Of a DNA stretch of 64,000 bases, positions 54,173 to 61,624 are shown piece by piece (the stretch's first letter is position 1; the number at the start of each line of letters is the position of its first letter). Source of the stretch: CALBPI01 sp942491885. Lineage in GTDB: Bacteria; Pseudomonadota; Gammaproteobacteria; Steroidobacterales; Woeseiaceae. Both the position numbers and the translations under genes were made by a program. The stretch lies in the NCBI GenBank assembly GCA_942491885.1, contig CALOCQ010000008.1, positions 558,001-622,000 on the forward strand, in the 5' to 3' direction. The notes under the pieces were generated by a model. It saw only the letters and a list, made by a program, of their open reading frames with translations. It was not told the DNA's origin and ran no database searches.

Positions 54173-54874
54173 ATGAGTTCCAATACGCTCCGCTACCAAG
54201 GCCAACCGGTCTCCTCATTACCGGCAGAGAATCGCTCCGCGTTCATCTGGCGCACCTATGCCCATGTGGTCGGTGCGATCGTTGCGTTTGCAGCCATCGA
54301 AGTCTATCTGTTCAAGAGTGGCATCGCCGAAAGTCTGGCACCAACATTGGCCGGCAACTGGATGCTGGTACTCGGCGCATTTATCGTGGCCGGCTGGGGC
54401 GCGACCTACGTCGCGATGCGCGTTGAATCTATGGCGGCACAATACGCCGCACTCGCCGGTTTCGTTTTTGCCGAAGCGCTTATATTTATGCCGATGCTCT
54501 ACATTGCGCAGATGAGCCCGGGCGGCAGCGCAATGATTGAAAGCGCCGCAACGGTAACGTTGATGGCCTCGGGTGGCTTAATTGCCGTTGCGATGATCAC
54601 CGGGCGCGACTTCTCGTTCCTGCGCGGGTTGCTGGTATGGGGTGGCGTACTGGCAATCGTCGGTATCTTCGCGTCGCTGCTGTTCGGCTTCCAGCTGGGC
54701 ACCTGGTTCTCGGTGGCAATGATCGGATTCGCCGGCGCCGCGGTGTTGTTTGATACATCCAACATCCTGCATCACTACCCGGAAAACAAACATGTCGCCG
54801 CCAGCTTGTCGCTGTTCGCGTCGATTGCAATGATGTTCTGGTACATCCTGAGACTTTTCATGTCGCGTGACTAA
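54173..54874 (+). CDS. Bax inhibitor-1/YccA-family membrane protein
   Basis: 233 residues. Seven probable membrane spans, starting with FIWRTYAHVVGAIVAFAAI and ending with SLSLFASIAMMFWYILRLFMS. The TMBIM-family motif with conserved Asp is in LFDTSNILHHY. In E. coli YccA modulates FtsH. The N-terminus is cytoplasmic. It ends with a clear intrinsic terminator 25 bp downstream. Confidence 0.9.
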   Translation: MSSNTLRYQGQPVSSLPAENRSAFIWRTYAHVVGAIVAFAAIEVYLFKSGIAESLAPTLAGNWMLVLGAFIVAGWGATYVAMRVESMAAQYAALAGFVFAEALIFMPMLYIAQMSPGGSAMIESAATVTLMASGGLIAVAMITGRDFSFLRGLLVWGGVLAIVGIFASLLFGFQLGTWFSVAMIGFAGAAVLFDTSNILHHYPENKHVAASLSLFASIAMMFWYILRLFMSRD

Positions 54875-54898
54875 CCCGATCTTGTCAGTCGGCGAAGA

Positions 54899-54926
54899 AT
54901 ACCCGCGTCAATGCGGGTATTTTTTT
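54899..54926 (+). terminator. Intrinsic terminator after the Bax-inhibitor-type gene
   Basis: An 8-bp stem (ATACCCGC 54899-54906 with GCGGGTAT 54913-54920), a 6-nt loop and seven T (54920-54926). It ends the 54173 transcript, and its T-run overlaps the first bases of the next promoter. Confidence 0.9.
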
Positions 54927-54953
54927 GCCGCAATGTTTTGCCAACGCTATACT
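54925..54953 (+). promoter_or_regulatory. Promoter of the MscS-AHSA1 gene, TTGCCG-17-TATACT
   Basis: The -35 TTGCCG is at 54925-54930 and the -10 TATACT at 54948-54953, with a 17-bp spacer. The predicted transcript starts near 54960, so translation must start after that, not at the ATG inside the upstream terminator. Confidence 0.65.
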
Positions 54954-54979
54954 CGACGCTGTTTCTAAGGGGCAGTCCA

Positions 54980-57817
54980 CTGGCTACCACGTTTCAGCTC
55001 GGCGCAAAGCTTCCGCAATCTCTGATAAAGCTTGCTCTGGCAATGCTGACGCTGCTCACCGCGTTTGCCAGCGCTTCTCTGCACGCCCAGCTCGAAGCCG
55101 GCATCACGCCGGAAATCTGGCTCGATCGGCTCGAGGCCATCGACGAGAGTCTGGAAAATGACGATCTGGCCCAATCACAGCTGACGACCTACCGTAGTCA
55201 AATCGAGGCTATGTCGACCGACTCAGCCAAATGTGTTGAATCCATCAAGCCGTTAGTCGATCAGCTGCGCCAGCAGATTGACGTCATAGCCGACCTTGGC
55301 CCGGAAACAGACGCCGCCCTGTTCGACCGGTCAATCGAAATTCAGTCCCGCTACAACGACGCGCAAACCCAATACCTCAGTTGCCTGCAAGTCGTCGATC
55401 GCACCGGCGTGATGGAAGAAACCGTCAGCACAATGCTGGGCCAGCTTGCCGCGCGTTTCTTGTGGCAACGCAATGCGGCGCTGCCGACGTTGCTCGCCAA
55501 CGCCGCCGAACAAATCAGCGGCTGGCCGGACCTGATTCGCGGCGGCATGCTGCCGCAGACCGGCGAAGACCTGACGATCGTGCAGCTCCTCTGGCTGTTG
55601 ATCATCGCCGGTATTCTTGCGATCTCTCTTGGTGTCTATATCCGTTTTCGGTTCTATCGCTGGTATCACGCGAACGGCTTTGCCGACCGTGAACCGGAGT
55701 TACGTGTGCTGCTGCCTAAACCTTTGGCAATGCACGCACCGCTATTACTGCTAGGTCTCGTGTTGCTCTTTACGTTGTATGTCACTGCGGCCAACGCCAG
55801 CCTTGATCTGGCAGCGGTTCGCGTAGCTTACGGTATCTTCCTGTACGGCATCGGTTGCGTCGTGATCGACTGGGCAACCGGACCACTCTCGCCGTCGGCG
55901 CAAGTCCCCGGGTTCTATCCGACGCACGTCGTTCCGGTACGGCTAAGGTTGCGCATTTTTATACTGACGCTTGTCGGCAGTTATGTTGTGCTCGGCCGGG
56001 CCTGGCTTGCGGCGAGCCAGGGGCAGGTGTTTGACCCGCTGACCCGGATGCTGATGATCGTCGCGCTGGCATGCGCGCTCGGTTGGACTATTCTGTATCT
56101 GCGACGAGTTCGCGGGCTTTCGCGTTACCGGTTTGTCGGTGTGCTCGGATTGACCGCGCTCGCCGTGGCGCTGATCGCCGCCGGTCTTGGCTACCAGAAC
56201 TTCGCGAGCTACGTCACCCACGGCACGGTGCGCACAGCATCGGCGATTATCGTCGTGTGGATTTTGCTGTGGCTCGTGTTCGCGCTGTTTGAGAGCGTCA
56301 TCGAAGGGCGAACCGAAAGCGCGCGCCGCGTGCGCGATATGATCGCCAGCAGCGAATCAGAATCACGTACCGGCTTCGGACTGATTCAGCTCAGCGCCGA
56401 TGTCATTATCTGGGTCGTGTTCGCGATTTATCTGGTCTACGTCTGGGACAGTTCCGGCGTCACGCTGGAGGAGTTGCGAAGCCTCGCAGTCGAAGGCAGC
56501 CAGATCGGCGAAATTAAGCTGGTGCCCTTGCAGATAATCGAAGGCGTTGCCATTTTTGCACTTCTGGTCGCGCTGACGGGCTGGATAAAACACCTTATCG
56601 ACAAGCGTTGGCTGCGGCATATGAACATGGATCGTGGCGCACGCGATGCCATGGTCACGCTGTCGGGTTACATAGGGTTCGTCGTTGCAATTCTGGTTGC
56701 TCTGACCGTGGCCGGCATCGATCTCGGCGGTCTGGCTCTCGTCGGTGGTGCTCTCGCGCTCGGTATTGGTTTTGGCCTGCAGGCGATCGCGAGTAACTTT
56801 GTGTCCGGCCTGATCCTGTTATTCGAACGGCCCATCAAAGCGGGCGACTTTGTTACGGTCGGTGATACGGAGGGTTTCGTGCGACGTATACGAATCCGCG
56901 CCACCGACATCGAGACGCTGGATAACCAAAACGTATTAGTACCGAATTCGGAGCTCGTATCCGGCCGCGTCACCAACTGGGTCTTGCGCAACCCGCAAGG
57001 CCGGCTGCGCATTCAGGTAGGGGTCGCTTACGGGTCTGATGTGGAGCTGGTGAGAAACCTGCTGCAGCAGGTCGGACGCGACCATGAGGACGTTATCAGC
57101 GACGGTGGCGCACCGGCGCCACGCGCATTGTTCATGGGCTTCGGCGACAGCTCGCTGGATTTCGAGCTGCGTGTGCGCATCCGGCGTATCGAAAAACGTT
57201 ACACCGTCATCAGCGATATCAATTTCGAAATCGATAAGGCGTTTCGTGAGAACAACATTGCGATCCCGTTTCCGCAACGCGACCTGCACCTCATCAGCCT
57301 GCCGGAACAACAAATCGCAGCGCCGCTGCCGGAAGCCCCGGCTGCACGCACCAAGCGCGCCAAGCCGGAGCCGCCGATCGACGAAATCACCCGTCGCTTC
57401 GAGCAAAAGGTGCGCCTGAAGTGCAGCATCGAACATGCCTGGACGGCGCTCACCGACGAAGAGCAACTGCAACGCTGGTTTGCGCGCGAGGTGGACATCG
57501 CCGCGCGTATCGGCGGCCAATTCAAGGCAGAGCTGCATGATGGCAGCGCAGTCGACGCGATCATCGACGTCTTCATGCCGCCGCGTCGCTTGCGGCTTGC
57601 GCAACGCACACCTGACGGCGAAGGCCCGCTACCGAGCGGCCCTGTGATCGAAGAGTTGGTTTTGACACAAGACAAGGAAGCCGTCGTGCTGCGCGTCACT
57701 GTGTCGGGGATACCCGCCGACGAGGACTGGGAAGGCTTTTACCGACGCACCGAGGCGCACTGGGAAACCAGTCTCGGCGAACTCAAGAAGTTGTTACGCG
57801 TCGTCAAGGACAGCTGA
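54980..57817 (+). CDS. MscS-family mechanosensitive channel fused to a C-terminal AHSA1/SRPBCC domain
   Basis: About 945 residues. A signal peptide (SLIKLALAMLTLLTAF...LHAQ), a helical periplasmic part, and several membrane spans lead to the MscS pore and beta domain (LGIGFGLQAIASNFVSGLIL; KAGDFVTVGDTEGFVRRIRI; DNQNVLVPNSELVSGRVTNW). After a linker (about residues 765-800) the last 145 residues form an AHSA1-like domain: SIEHAWTALTDEEQLQRWFA, RIGGQFKAELHDGS, EAHWETSLGELKKLL. AHSA1 domains bind hydrophobic ligands or act on Hsp90. I know of no described channel with this fusion. The only ATG before the signal peptide lies in the terminator. CTG 54980 with AAGGGG 7 bases upstream fits best; ATG 55043 is the other choice. 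Confidence 0.75.
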   Translation: MATTFQLGAKLPQSLIKLALAMLTLLTAFASASLHAQLEAGITPEIWLDRLEAIDESLENDDLAQSQLTTYRSQIEAMSTDSAKCVESIKPLVDQLRQQIDVIADLGPETDAALFDRSIEIQSRYNDAQTQYLSCLQVVDRTGVMEETVSTMLGQLAARFLWQRNAALPTLLANAAEQISGWPDLIRGGMLPQTGEDLTIVQLLWLLIIAGILAISLGVYIRFRFYRWYHANGFADREPELRVLLPKPLAMHAPLLLLGLVLLFTLYVTAANASLDLAAVRVAYGIFLYGIGCVVIDWATGPLSPSAQVPGFYPTHVVPVRLRLRIFILTLVGSYVVLGRAWLAASQGQVFDPLTRMLMIVALACALGWTILYLRRVRGLSRYRFVGVLGLTALAVALIAAGLGYQNFASYVTHGTVRTASAIIVVWILLWLVFALFESVIEGRTESARRVRDMIASSESESRTGFGLIQLSADVIIWVVFAIYLVYVWDSSGVTLEELRSLAVEGSQIGEIKLVPLQIIEGVAIFALLVALTGWIKHLIDKRWLRHMNMDRGARDAMVTLSGYIGFVVAILVALTVAGIDLGGLALVGGALALGIGFGLQAIASNFVSGLILLFERPIKAGDFVTVGDTEGFVRRIRIRATDIETLDNQNVLVPNSELVSGRVTNWVLRNPQGRLRIQVGVAYGSDVELVRNLLQQVGRDHEDVISDGGAPAPRALFMGFGDSSLDFELRVRIRRIEKRYTVISDINFEIDKAFRENNIAIPFPQRDLHLISLPEQQIAAPLPEAPAARTKRAKPEPPIDEITRRFEQKVRLKCSIEHAWTALTDEEQLQRWFAREVDIAARIGGQFKAELHDGSAVDAIIDVFMPPRRLRLAQRTPDGEGPLPSGPVIEELVLTQDKEAVVLRVTVSGIPADEDWEGFYRRTEAHWETSLGELKKLLRVVKDS

Positions 57818-57821
57818 GCGC

Positions 57822-59105
57822 TCACGCCGGCGGCTGAATTACCTGCTGACCGCCCATATACGCTTGTAGCGCGTCCGGCACTACGATGCTGCCATCCGCT
57901 TGCTGGTAGTTTTCCATGATCGCAATCAACGCGCGGCCCGCTGCAACGCCCGAGCCGTTCAACGTGTGCACCGGTTCCGGCTTGTCATCCGCGCTCGCCC
58001 GGAATCGTGCGCCCATGCGCCGCGCCTGAAAATCGCCGCAATTACTGCACGACGAAATTTCCCGGTACTTGTCCTGGCCGGGTAGCCATACCTCGAGGTC
58101 ATACGTCTTCACCGCCGAGAAACCCACATCGCCGCTGCACAACGCAACGACCCGATACGGCAACTCGAGTTTCTGCAAAATGCGTTCGGCGTGGCCGGTC
58201 AGCGTCTCCAATGTCTCCATCGAGTCGGCCGGCGGCACGATATGCACCATCTCTACTTTCTCGAACTGATGCTGGCGAATCATGCCGCGCGTATCCTGGC
58301 CGTAAGATCCGGCTTCGGAACGGAAACACGGCGTATGGGTGACGAAACGCATCGGCAGATCCGCGCCATCCAGCAACGCATCGCGCACCAGATTCGTCAC
58401 CGGCACCTCGGCGGTCGGGATCAGGTAGAAACCGCGTTCGTCCTCGAGCTTGAAAAGATCATCTTCAAATTTTGGCAACTGACCGGTGCCTCGCAACGCA
58501 TCAGCCTGCACCAGATAAGGCACATAGACCTCCTGATAGCCGTGTTCGCGCACATGTGTATCAACCATGAACTGGATCAGCGCGCGCTGCAGGCTGGCGA
58601 GACCCGACTTGAGCACCGCGAACCGCGAGCCGGAAATACGTCCGGCTGCGGCAAAATCGAGCTGCCCGAGGGACTCGCCGATCGCGACATGGTCTTTCAC
58701 CTCGAAATCGAACGTACGAATCTCGCCCCAGCGCCGTACCTCGACGTTGTCATCCTCGCTGCTGCCATCCGGGACGCTGTCATCGAGCAGATTGGGCAAG
58801 CCCAACTGCATCTCAAGCAACGCATCAGACACCTCATTGAAACGTGCCTCGTTGGCAGCCAACGCACTCCCGGCATCCTTCTGCGCCGCCAGTAGCGGCG
58901 CAATATCTTCGCCGCGCGACTTCGCCATGCCGATGGCTTTCGCGCTGTCGTTGCGTGCTTTGCGCAGCGCCTCGGTTTCCTGCTGCAACGTCTTGCGCTC
59001 GGTTTCCAAAGCGTTGTAGGCGGCGTCATCAAGCACAAAGCCGCGTCGCGCGAGATTTATTGCGACCGCCGCGAGATCGGTACGCAGTTTTTTGGGATCA
59101 ATCAT
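57822..59105 (-). CDS. serS: Seryl-tRNA synthetase
   Basis: 427 residues, class II synthetase. The N-terminal coiled-coil arm (YNALETERKTLQQETEALRKAR) binds the long arm of tRNA-Ser. Motif 2 lies in LPMRFVTHTPCFRSEAGSYG and motif 3 in LNGSGVAAGRALIAIMENYQ. It charges tRNA-Ser, including the tRNA-Ser(UGA) in this window. It follows rarA by 17 bp and ends the ftsK-lolA-rarA-serS block. Confidence 0.97.
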   Translation of the reverse strand: MIDPKKLRTDLAAVAINLARRGFVLDDAAYNALETERKTLQQETEALRKARNDSAKAIGMAKSRGEDIAPLLAAQKDAGSALAANEARFNEVSDALLEMQLGLPNLLDDSVPDGSSEDDNVEVRRWGEIRTFDFEVKDHVAIGESLGQLDFAAAGRISGSRFAVLKSGLASLQRALIQFMVDTHVREHGYQEVYVPYLVQADALRGTGQLPKFEDDLFKLEDERGFYLIPTAEVPVTNLVRDALLDGADLPMRFVTHTPCFRSEAGSYGQDTRGMIRQHQFEKVEMVHIVPPADSMETLETLTGHAERILQKLELPYRVVALCSGDVGFSAVKTYDLEVWLPGQDKYREISSCSNCGDFQARRMGARFRASADDKPEPVHTLNGSGVAAGRALIAIMENYQQADGSIVVPDALQAYMGGQQVIQPPA

Positions 59106-59122
59106 TCCGGGCCTGCCTGCTG

Positions 59123-60442
59123 TCAGTCGAGCTTGATGTTCTTTTTCGCGTTGGCATTCTTTGCCGCCAACGCATCCAGTTTCTCCGCGATCCGGATCTC
59201 CAGACCGCGCGACACGGGATGATAGTATTTTCGCGCGCGCATTTCTTCGGGAAAATAGTTGACGCCGGCGGCAAATGCATCAGGCTCATCGTGCGCATAG
59301 CGATAGCCGCTCCCATGGCCCAACGATTTGGCCAACCCGCTCGGCGCATTGCGCAGATGAACCGGCACGTCGAGTGAACCGCTGTTCGCGGCCTCGCTGC
59401 GTGATTGCTTGAATGCCGAATACACCGCATTACTTTTTGCCGCGCAGGCCAGGAATACGACCGCCTGAGCCAACGCCAGTTCGCCTTCCGGGCTGCCGAG
59501 GCGCTCCAGCGTCTGCCATGCATCCAGCGCTATCGACAACGCGCGGGGATCGGCGTTGCCTATATCCTCGCTCGCCATACGCAAGACTCGCCGCGCGATG
59601 TAGAGCGGATCACAGCCGGCGACCAGCATACGCTGCAGCCAATACAACGAGGCGTCCGGGTCGGAGCCGCGAACAGATTTGTGTAGCGCCGAAATCTGGT
59701 CGTAAAAAGCGTCGCCCTTATTATCAAAGCGTTGCAGCGATCCGCTGGAAACATCACGCAATGCCGATTGCGCCAGCACACCGTGCTCGTCGGCCATCTC
59801 TGCGGCGAGTTCCAGCAAACCAAGGAATCTGCGCGCATCGCCGTCGGCGGCAGCAGCCAGTACATCGAGCGCAGCGTCGTCGAGCACCAGACGCGCTACC
59901 GGATCGTCTCCGGCCAGGCGTCCCGTTAGCTGTCGATAAAGCGCTTTGAGGTCATCGGCTTGCAGGGCCTGCAGAACCAGCACGCGAGCACGCGACAACA
60001 GCGCGTTATTTAACGCGAACGCCGGGTTCTCGGTAGTCGCACCGATGAATACGATGGTGCCGTCCTCGATGAACGGCAGAAACGCATCCTGCTGCGACTT
60101 GTTAAAGCGATGCACCTCATCGAGAAAAAGCATTGTGCGCTTGCCGTCCTCATCGCGGACTTGACGCGCGTGCTCAACGGCGGCGCGCACATCACGAACG
60201 CCCGCCATCACCGCCGATAGCACGACGAAATCGGCCTCGGCATAGTGCGCGAGCATTCTCGCCAGCGTTGTCTTGCCCGTGCCCGGCGGGCCCCAGAAAA
60301 TAAGCGATTGGGGGAGTCCGCGACGAATGATTTCGCGCAGCGGCTTGCCTGTTTCCAGCAGATGCGACTGGCCTACAACCTCTTCCAGCGATTGCGGGCG
60401 AACCCTATCGGCAAGCGGTCGGTATGCATTGCTATCGCTCAT
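59123..60442 (-). CDS. rarA: Replication-associated recombination protein A (AAA ATPase)
   Basis: About 439 residues. Walker A FWGPPGTGKTTLARML, Walker B MLFLDEVHRFNKSQQDAFLP, sensor FIGATTENPAFALN, and an MgsA/RarA C-terminal region (FPEEMRARKYYHPV). It acts at stalled replication forks. ATG 60442 overlaps the stop of the VanZ-like gene by 4 bp; the frame to 60469 adds only a few residues inside that gene. Confidence 0.95.
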   Translation of the reverse strand: MSDSNAYRPLADRVRPQSLEEVVGQSHLLETGKPLREIIRRGLPQSLIFWGPPGTGKTTLARMLAHYAEADFVVLSAVMAGVRDVRAAVEHARQVRDEDGKRTMLFLDEVHRFNKSQQDAFLPFIEDGTIVFIGATTENPAFALNNALLSRARVLVLQALQADDLKALYRQLTGRLAGDDPVARLVLDDAALDVLAAAADGDARRFLGLLELAAEMADEHGVLAQSALRDVSSGSLQRFDNKGDAFYDQISALHKSVRGSDPDASLYWLQRMLVAGCDPLYIARRVLRMASEDIGNADPRALSIALDAWQTLERLGSPEGELALAQAVVFLACAAKSNAVYSAFKQSRSEAANSGSLDVPVHLRNAPSGLAKSLGHGSGYRYAHDEPDAFAAGVNYFPEEMRARKYYHPVSRGLEIRIAEKLDALAAKNANAKKNIKLD

Positions 60443-60819
60443 GCCAGCCAGCGCTCCACCATCGCACACCAGCGATCACCGCCGGCGCAGGCCACAATAA
60501 TGGCCAGCGTGATGCCGACGGCATCAGCGAGCAGGTCCATCGGATCGCCGCTGCGACTGCGCGTCACCGCCGACTGCAGCCACTCGGTTAACGCACCGAA
60601 CGCCAGCATGCCGGCGGCGAGCAACGCATAACGATTGCGTCGATAAATACCCGCAAACCACATTGTCAGCCCGAAGAAACCGACCGCATGCACGAGTTTG
60701 TCGAGATTATTGAGTGACGCAATACGCCCGCCGGATGGCAGCAACAATGCAAGCAAGGTCGCCGCGACAAAAATAAATCCTGCGGCCTGCCACCAGGCGG
60801 CCCAGCGCAATGCGCGCAT
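60439..60819 (-). CDS. VanZ-like small membrane protein
   Basis: 126 residues with four hydrophobic segments (FIFVAATLLALLLP; KLVHAVGFFGLTMWFAGIY; LLAAGMLAFGALTEWLQ; LADAVGITLAIIVAC). The LDKLVHAVGFF and GDPMDLLADAVGI motifs match the VanZ-like group. The role in lipid or envelope metabolism is not established for such short members. Translationally coupled to rarA and 6 bp after lolA. Confidence 0.85.
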   Translation of the reverse strand: MRALRWAAWWQAAGFIFVAATLLALLLPSGGRIASLNNLDKLVHAVGFFGLTMWFAGIYRRNRYALLAAGMLAFGALTEWLQSAVTRSRSGDPMDLLADAVGITLAIIVACAGGDRWCAMVERWLA

Positions 60820-60825
60820 CGCCGG

Positions 60826-61557
60826 CTAACCGAGGCCGGGCACGACGGGAATCGGCAACGTGTCTCCGACACCGGCGGGTGTACCGATAACATCCACCCC
60901 CGGCGGCGGCGTAAATTCGAACTCGCCGTCGTCGACAGGTGCGTCAAACAACACGTCATCGAACAGGATGCGTGTGACCTGCCCGAGATTATCGCCAAGC
61001 GCCATGCCGGCCAGCTCACCATCACGAAAGCCCAACCTGATAACACGAAAGTCGCTGTCCGGATCCTTTGCGGACAGTTGCGTCCACAACATGCTGTCCT
61101 CGCGAAAACTGCCCTGATAATCAAACGCGGCGAGCGCATCGTCGGTACCGCTGAGAATTTCAGCCGGCGAGCGGCCTAGCGCCTCGTCCTGCGCGCGCAC
61201 ACTTACCTGGTCAAGGTCGACGTCGTACAGCCATAGATTTTCGCCATCAGCGACAATGCGCTGCTCGTAGGGCGACTCGTAGACCCACAGGAAACGCCCC
61301 GGCCGGCTCAGCTTCATGTAGCCATCGGCCGATTCCTTGATACGCCCATCCGCGCCGGTCACAGTCTGCTCAAACCGACCTTGCAAAGTCACCACACGAT
61401 CGTCGAACGCCTCGAGCGCAGCAGCTCCTTGCGCATCCAGGCGCGCCGCATCATCGGCATCCGTCAGCGTTGCATCGCCGGACTGGGCCGCGGCCACCAT
61501 CGCCAGCAAGCCAACACTGCATCCGAACACACCGCCCAGCGTGATTTTTCTGATCAT
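60826..61557 (-). CDS. lolA: Outer-membrane lipoprotein carrier LolA
   Basis: 243 residues. Signal peptide, then an unusually long spacer before the LolA fold: VVTLQGRFEQTVTGADGRI, SADGYMKLSRPGRFLWVYESPYEQRIVADGENLWLYD, and FDDVLFDAPVDDGEFEFTPPPGVDVI. It shuttles lipoproteins from LolCDE to LolB, and so serves Pal and CpoB here. It lies between ftsK and the VanZ-like gene. Confidence 0.93.
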   Translation of the reverse strand: MIRKITLGGVFGCSVGLLAMVAAAQSGDATLTDADDAARLDAQGAAALEAFDDRVVTLQGRFEQTVTGADGRIKESADGYMKLSRPGRFLWVYESPYEQRIVADGENLWLYDVDLDQVSVRAQDEALGRSPAEILSGTDDALAAFDYQGSFREDSMLWTQLSAKDPDSDFRVIRLGFRDGELAGMALGDNLGQVTRILFDDVLFDAPVDDGEFEFTPPPGVDVIGTPAGVGDTLPIPVVPGLG

Positions 61558-61624
61558 CTGTTTTCCATCATGATGTTGTTATCGCGATCGTGACAGGTCG
61601 CGCTGAACCGGAACTGAATATCGC

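Noticed and set aside
54911..54979. ATG at 54911 as start of the MscS-AHSA1 gene
   Set aside because: It lies in the stem-loop of the upstream terminator and upstream of the predicted transcript start; the peptide it would add has no similarity.
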